From NCBI GenBank assembly GCA_023458875.1, contig JAEWXO010000036.1, positions 1 to 27,215 of the forward strand: a stretch of DNA of 27,215 bases, given 5' to 3'. Under the pieces are notes generated by a model. That model was not told the origin of the DNA, did no database searches, and saw nothing but the letters and a program-made list of their open reading frames with translations. This DNA is from Bacillota bacterium (GTDB lineage Bacteria > Bacillota > Clostridia > Oscillospirales > Ruminococcaceae). Of the stretch, positions 23,565 through 27,215 are shown one piece after another. Each line of letters opens with the position of its first letter. The stretch's first letter is position 1. The position numbers were made by a program, and so were the translations under genes.

Positions 23565-24026
23565 GGAAAACAATTCCTCCTTTCACTGGTAAGATAATTA
23601 AAAATTGTATTAAACGCATACCTGTGAAACCGGTACATAGTAATATTTAATTTTTAAACTTCAAGAAACTAATTTTCCACAATGATCTATTTTAATTTAT
23701 AATATATCTGTAAAGGTAATTATGTATTTGAGAGATTAAAAAATATTTGATTTCATAACAGGTAAATGCGTTTTGTTTTATGTGTCATTTAAAGGACACA
23801 ATTTAATAAGCAATGGCCTATCAAATATAATTGCAGATATGAATAAATGCAATACTTCTATTTTAAATCTTTTTAGCTTAAAAGTCAAGGAATTTTAAAA
23901 TATTAAACAAACCTTTAGCATTAAAGTTTAAATTTTTTGTTTCCGATTTTAATTCCAGAATATTACTATAGCGATTTTTGCTTTTGACATCTTGACTTTT
24001 ATATTTTAATAAAGTATAATATAGAT
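23565..24026. other. Intergenic region between rny and the thrS T-box leader
   Basis: These 462 bp contain the divergent promoters of rny and of the T-box-thrS unit. A small perfect hairpin (TGTGTC/GACACA) lies near 23780-23800. I see no coding sequence and no other recognisable element. Confidence 0.5.
23992..24020 (+). promoter_or_regulatory. Promoter of the T-box-thrS transcript
   Basis: TTGACT (23992-23997), 17 bp, TATAAT (24015-24020). Transcription would start about 35 nt before the first T-box helix. Confidence 0.8.
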
Positions 24027-24061
24027 AATTACCTGAGTAATTTATTTATATTATACTAAAA

Positions 24062-24312
24062 CAATGATAAGGAAAGCCCTATGTACGAGAGCTTTATAAG
24101 AGAAATTTCACCATAGGCTGAGAGTGAGATTATAGTTGTACAGAAAGGATACCGTCCTTAGAGTGCGTCTAATAGACGACGGGTATTCTCCGTTACAGGA
24201 ATATTTAAGATCTGCAGATTTAATAATTTAAGCTTAGCTTTTATACTGCAGGAATCAGGGTGGAACCGCAATTTTTTTGCCCCTTGGATAATTAATATCC
24301 GAGGGGCATTTT
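24062..24312 (+). promoter_or_regulatory. T-box riboswitch (tRNA-Thr responsive) with terminator
   Basis: This thrS leader binds uncharged tRNA to prevent termination. The T-box sequence AGGGTGGAACCGC is at 24257-24269. A terminator stem (24279-24289 with 24297-24307, one G-U) and a T tract follow just before thrS. Stem I starts near AAGGA (24070) and closes with TCCTT (24155-24159). An ACC threonine codon at 24151-24153, on the 3' side of Stem I, is the likely specifier. Stem I details are read by eye, so the specifier is less certain than the T-box itself. Confidence 0.92.
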
Positions 24313-24348
24313 TAATTTTATTGATATTTTGAAAGGAATTGATTTTTA

Positions 24349-26289
24349 ATGATTAAACTTACATTAAAAGACGGAAGCATAAGAGAAGCTGAAAAAGGCC
24401 AGTCTGCTGCCGACATAGTAAAAAGCATAGGCTCAGGACTCCTGAAGGCTGCCTGCTGTGTGAAAATCAACGGCAATGTTGCGGATTTAAGAACAATTAT
24501 AAATGATGACTGTGAATTTGAAGTAATGACATTTGACAGCATTGAGGGTAAGAAAACATTCTGGCACACAGGCTCGCATATTTTAGCACAGGCTGTAAAG
24601 CGTCTGTATCCTGAAGCAAAGCTTGCTATAGGTCCTGCTATAGATAACGGATTTTATTATGATTTTGATGTTCCGAAGCCGTTTACAGCAGAGGAACTCT
24701 CAAACATTGAGGCTGAAATGAAAAAAATCGTAAAAGAAAGCATTAAGCTTGAACAGTTCGAAATGTCACCTGAGGATGCAATTGCGTATCTTAAGGAACA
24801 GGGAGAGCATTACAAGGTAGAGCTGTGTGAGGAGCATGCAGATAAGGGTGAACCTATCTCATTCTACAGACAGGGCGACTTTACAGATCTTTGTGCAGGT
24901 CCGCATCTGCTTTCAACATCAGGAGTAAAGGCATTCAAGCTTCTTTCATGCACAGGTGCTTACTGGAGAGGCAGCGAAAAGAACAAGATGCTTTCAAGAA
25001 TTTATGCTGTTGCATATCCTAAGGCTGCAGAGCTTGAGGAATATTTAACAAAGCTTGAGGAAGCAAAAATGAGAGATCACAATAAACTTGGACGTGAACT
25101 CGAGCTGTTTACAACAGTTGACATAATAGGACAGGGTCTGCCAGTCATGCTTCCGAAGGGTGCAAGAGTAATCCAGCTCCTTCAGAGATTTATAGAGGAT
25201 GAGGAAGAAAGAAGGGGTTATCTGCTTACAAAAACCCCTCTTATGGCAAAGAGTGACCTTTATAAGGTTTCAGGACACTGGGATCATTATAAGGAAGGAA
25301 TGTTTGTTCTCGGCGATGAGTCAAAGGATAAAGAGGTATTTGCATTAAGACCTATGACATGTCCGTTCCAGTATCAGGTTTTTCTTAACAGAAAGCGTTC
25401 ATACAGAGATCTTCCTATGCGTCTGGGCGAAACATCAACACTTTTCAGAAACGAAGACAGCGGTGAAATGCACGGACTTATCAGGGTAAGACAGTTCACA
25501 ATTTCAGAAGGACATCTTATACTCAGACCGGAACAGCTTGAAGAGGAGTTCAAGGGTTGTCTTGAGCTTGCAAACTATGTCCTGGACGTACTGGGACTTA
25601 AAGATGATGTAACATATCGTTTCTCTCAGTGGGATCCGAATAACAAAGAAAAATATATAGGAACAACTGAGCAGTGGGATGAAGCACAGGGTGTTATGGC
25701 AAAGATACTCGACCATCTCGGAGTAAAATATACTATCGGTATAGATGAAGCTGCATTCTATGGTCCGAAGCTTGATATTCAGATAAAGAATGTACACGGC
25801 AAGGAGGATACTCTTGTAACTATCCAGATAGATCAGATGCTTGCTGAAAAGTTCGGAATGGAATATGTTGATGTCGATGGTTCAAAGAGAAGACCATATA
25901 TTATCCACAGAACTTCACTCGGATGCTACGAAAGAACGCTTGCACTCCTTATTGAAAAATATGCAGGAGCATTCCCGCTCTGGCTTGCACCTGAACAGGT
26001 TACTCTTATCCCTATTGCAGACAGACATCTCGACTATACAAATGCTGTCTATGAAAAGCTTCGTTCATATGGAATACGCTGTTCTGTTGATGACAGAGCT
26101 GAAAAGGTAGGATATAAGATAAGACAGGCACAGCTTGAAAAGGTTCCTTATATGCTCGTTCTCGGTGACAATGAGATAGCTGACAACAAGGTTGCAGTAC
26201 GTTCACGCAAGGACGGAGACCTCGGAACAATGACAGTTGACGAGCTTGTTCAGAAGCTTGTTAAGGAAATTGCTGAAAAGACAAGATAA
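24349..26289 (+). CDS. thrS: Threonyl-tRNA synthetase
   Basis: This 646-aa class II synthetase charges tRNA-Thr. It has an N-terminal TGS domain (about 1-60), an editing domain with HTGSH (about 73-77) and the FYDLC-type run GDFTDLCAGPHL, then the catalytic core with RPMTCPFQYQ. The three zinc ligands appear kept: the Cys in MTCPF, the His in SEGHLIL and the His in IIHRTSLG. A C-terminal anticodon-binding domain starts near LWLAPEQVTLIPI. The motif usually reading FTQDDAHIF is FTISEGHLIL here, so it belongs to a divergent ThrRS subgroup. The SD is AAAGGA. Expression is controlled by the T-box leader directly upstream. Confidence 0.97.
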   Translation: MIKLTLKDGSIREAEKGQSAADIVKSIGSGLLKAACCVKINGNVADLRTIINDDCEFEVMTFDSIEGKKTFWHTGSHILAQAVKRLYPEAKLAIGPAIDNGFYYDFDVPKPFTAEELSNIEAEMKKIVKESIKLEQFEMSPEDAIAYLKEQGEHYKVELCEEHADKGEPISFYRQGDFTDLCAGPHLLSTSGVKAFKLLSCTGAYWRGSEKNKMLSRIYAVAYPKAAELEEYLTKLEEAKMRDHNKLGRELELFTTVDIIGQGLPVMLPKGARVIQLLQRFIEDEEERRGYLLTKTPLMAKSDLYKVSGHWDHYKEGMFVLGDESKDKEVFALRPMTCPFQYQVFLNRKRSYRDLPMRLGETSTLFRNEDSGEMHGLIRVRQFTISEGHLILRPEQLEEEFKGCLELANYVLDVLGLKDDVTYRFSQWDPNNKEKYIGTTEQWDEAQGVMAKILDHLGVKYTIGIDEAAFYGPKLDIQIKNVHGKEDTLVTIQIDQMLAEKFGMEYVDVDGSKRRPYIIHRTSLGCYERTLALLIEKYAGAFPLWLAPEQVTLIPIADRHLDYTNAVYEKLRSYGIRCSVDDRAEKVGYKIRQAQLEKVPYMLVLGDNEIADNKVAVRSRKDGDLGTMTVDELVQKLVKEIAEKTR

Positions 26290-26307
26290 AATTCAATGAA
26301 AATAATG

Positions 26308-26340
26308 CTGACTTCCGGTATATACGGAGGTCAGTTTTTT
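26308..26340 (+). terminator. Terminator of thrS
   Basis: CTGACTTCCG (26308-26317) pairs with CGGAGGTCAG (26325-26334, one G-U), followed by TTTTTT. It lies 18 bp after the stop. Confidence 0.9.
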
Positions 26341-26441
26341 GTGAAAAATGAAATATGGAATATATATAAATAATAACCAGTATATAAAAGTTAATTAATT
26401 GTTTTATAATATATTTAGTAAAAAATTTTTGAATAAATTGT

Positions 26442-26461
26442 AAATATTCTATAGAATATTT
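26442..26461. promoter_or_regulatory. 20-bp perfect palindrome upstream of the second BspA-type gene
   Basis: AAATATTCTATAGAATATTT reads the same on both strands and overlaps the -35 box of the following promoter. It is a good candidate operator for a dimeric regulator. Confidence 0.55.
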
Positions 26462-26488
26462 GTAATTTGTAATGTAATAATGTATAAT
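26460..26488 (+). promoter_or_regulatory. Promoter of the second BspA-type gene
   Basis: TTGTAA (26460-26465), 17 bp, TATAAT (26483-26488). The 75-nt leader holds a 9-bp hairpin (26505-26513 with 26523-26531). Confidence 0.6.
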
Positions 26489-26568
26489 TTAATTTACATC
26501 AGACAGGATATCTTAAATTTTTAGATATTCTGACAGAATAACAATAAAATATATTCAGGAGGAAAGCT

Positions 26569-27215
26569 ATGAAAAACTTAACTAAAAGAACATTGGCAGC
26601 AGTTATGGCACTTACAGTTACATCGACAACACTGGCATATACAGGATTGAATCCAAAGGATACTATATCAGAGGTTACTGTATCTGCGGAAACACTTACA
26701 AGCGGAGATTTATCGTATGTTATAAATGACGGAAAGATTACAATTACAGGTTGTGATAAAGAAGCAACAACAGTTGTTGTTCCTGATGAAATAGGTGGAG
26801 TACCTGTAACAAAAATCGGAGTCAGTGCGTTTGAATCGTGTAAAGGCTTAAAAAGTGTAACAATAGGAGAAAATGTAACGACAATAGGTAATTATGCATT
26901 TCGAAACTGTACAGCCCTTACTGAATTGGCAATACCTGACTCAGTAACTATATTGTCATATCAGTCATTTTACGGATGCAGTGGATTAAAGAAGGTGAGT
27001 CTTGGAGAAGGCTTAACGACAATAGGAGAAAACGCATTCGGGAACTGCAAACTGCTTGAAGATCTGAAGTTCGGAAGCAATATTAAAGAAATAAATTCAT
27101 ATGCATTCAGTGGATGTGTAAGTCTTACAGGTATAGTAATACCTGATAAAGTAACAGCGTTAGGTAATAGTGCTTTTTCTGGATGCAGCGGACTTACAGA
27201 TGCAGTAATAGGAAA
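26569..27215 (+). CDS. BspA-type leucine-rich-repeat secreted protein (3' end outside the window)
   Basis: This open reading frame runs off the window end after about 215 codons. The signal peptide is MKNLTKRTLAAVMALTVTSTTLA (no lipobox cysteine), so secretion rather than lipidation is expected. From about residue 50 on there are LRR_5/BspA repeats such as VTKIGVSAFESCKGLKSV and NVTTIGNYAFRNCTALTE, at least six visible. AGGAGG lies 6 nt before the ATG. It has its own promoter with an overlapping palindrome. Large proteins of this group often carry C-terminal wall-anchoring or dockerin modules, which would lie beyond this window. It differs from the LRR lipoprotein at 5731-6834 in its secretion signal. 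Confidence 0.88.
   Translation, partial: MKNLTKRTLAAVMALTVTSTTLAYTGLNPKDTISEVTVSAETLTSGDLSYVINDGKITITGCDKEATTVVVPDEIGGVPVTKIGVSAFESCKGLKSVTIGENVTTIGNYAFRNCTALTELAIPDSVTILSYQSFYGCSGLKKVSLGEGLTTIGENAFGNCKLLEDLKFGSNIKEINSYAFSGCVSLTGIVIPDKVTALGNSAFSGCSGLTDAVIG

Overview
The window is AT-rich and looks like chromosome from a low-GC, anaerobic Clostridia-type Firmicute, most likely an Oscillospiraceae/Ruminococcus-like gut or rumen bacterium. The signs are a T-box leader in front of thrS, strong SD sequences (AGGAGG) with TTGACA-17-TATAAT promoters, ribonuclease Y, BspA-type LRR surface proteins, a FeoB-associated Cys-rich small protein and two multidomain c-di-GMP proteins. The genus is inferred, not proven.

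Layout. 1-1.45 kb is accessory: a perfect 22-bp palindrome, a decayed tyrosine integrase and an intact RelE/HigB-type toxin plus XRE antitoxin module. 1.45-2.05 kb has a promoter-to-terminator unit with no ORF (candidate orphan regulatory RNA) facing two tRNA-Ser genes (GCU, UGA) on the minus strand. 2.1-2.65 kb is an IS200/IS605-like relic: a bulged end hairpin, the first codons of a TnpA Y1 transposase and two inverted copies of a GC-rich repeat. 2.9-10.7 kb is a block of minus-strand genes, mostly single-gene units: a PAS / degenerate GGDEF x2 / EAL phosphodiesterase, an LRR lipoprotein, a large membrane protein with the topology of a P1B-type ATPase but none of its catalytic motifs, rlmB, and a small membrane protein. 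11.1-14.5 kb (plus) has an OGG-type DNA glycosylase and a LacI-type sensor fused to an intact GGDEF domain. 14.6-16.1 kb (minus) has azlCD and a small Cys-rich membrane protein. 16.4-18.3 kb (plus) has an ArsR/SmtB regulator with a complete alpha5 zinc motif and an orphan solute-binding lipoprotein. 18.3-23.6 kb has a TIGR01212-type radical SAM protein, a sugar-nucleotide-type epimerase, an O-antigen ligase/polymerase-like membrane protein and rny. 24.0-26.3 kb is the T-box-thrS unit. The window ends inside a second BspA-type LRR protein.

How the genes relate. The two c-di-GMP proteins are predicted to oppose each other: the LacI-sensor GGDEF protein should make c-di-GMP (intact GGDEF and I-site), while the PAS-GGDEF-GGDEF-EAL protein should degrade it (intact EAL, both GGDEF motifs lost). 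The two LRR proteins, the epimerase and the polymerase-like protein suggest cell-surface functions. Much of the rest is housekeeping (RlmB, RNase Y, ThrRS, tRNAs). The points most worth a second look are the catalytically dead P-type-ATPase-like protein, the orphan RNA with mutually exclusive terminator and antiterminator pairings, the inverted-repeat cassette inside the IS605-like relic, and the array of GTTGAAA/TGTCGAA-like repeats at 10.83-10.92 kb.
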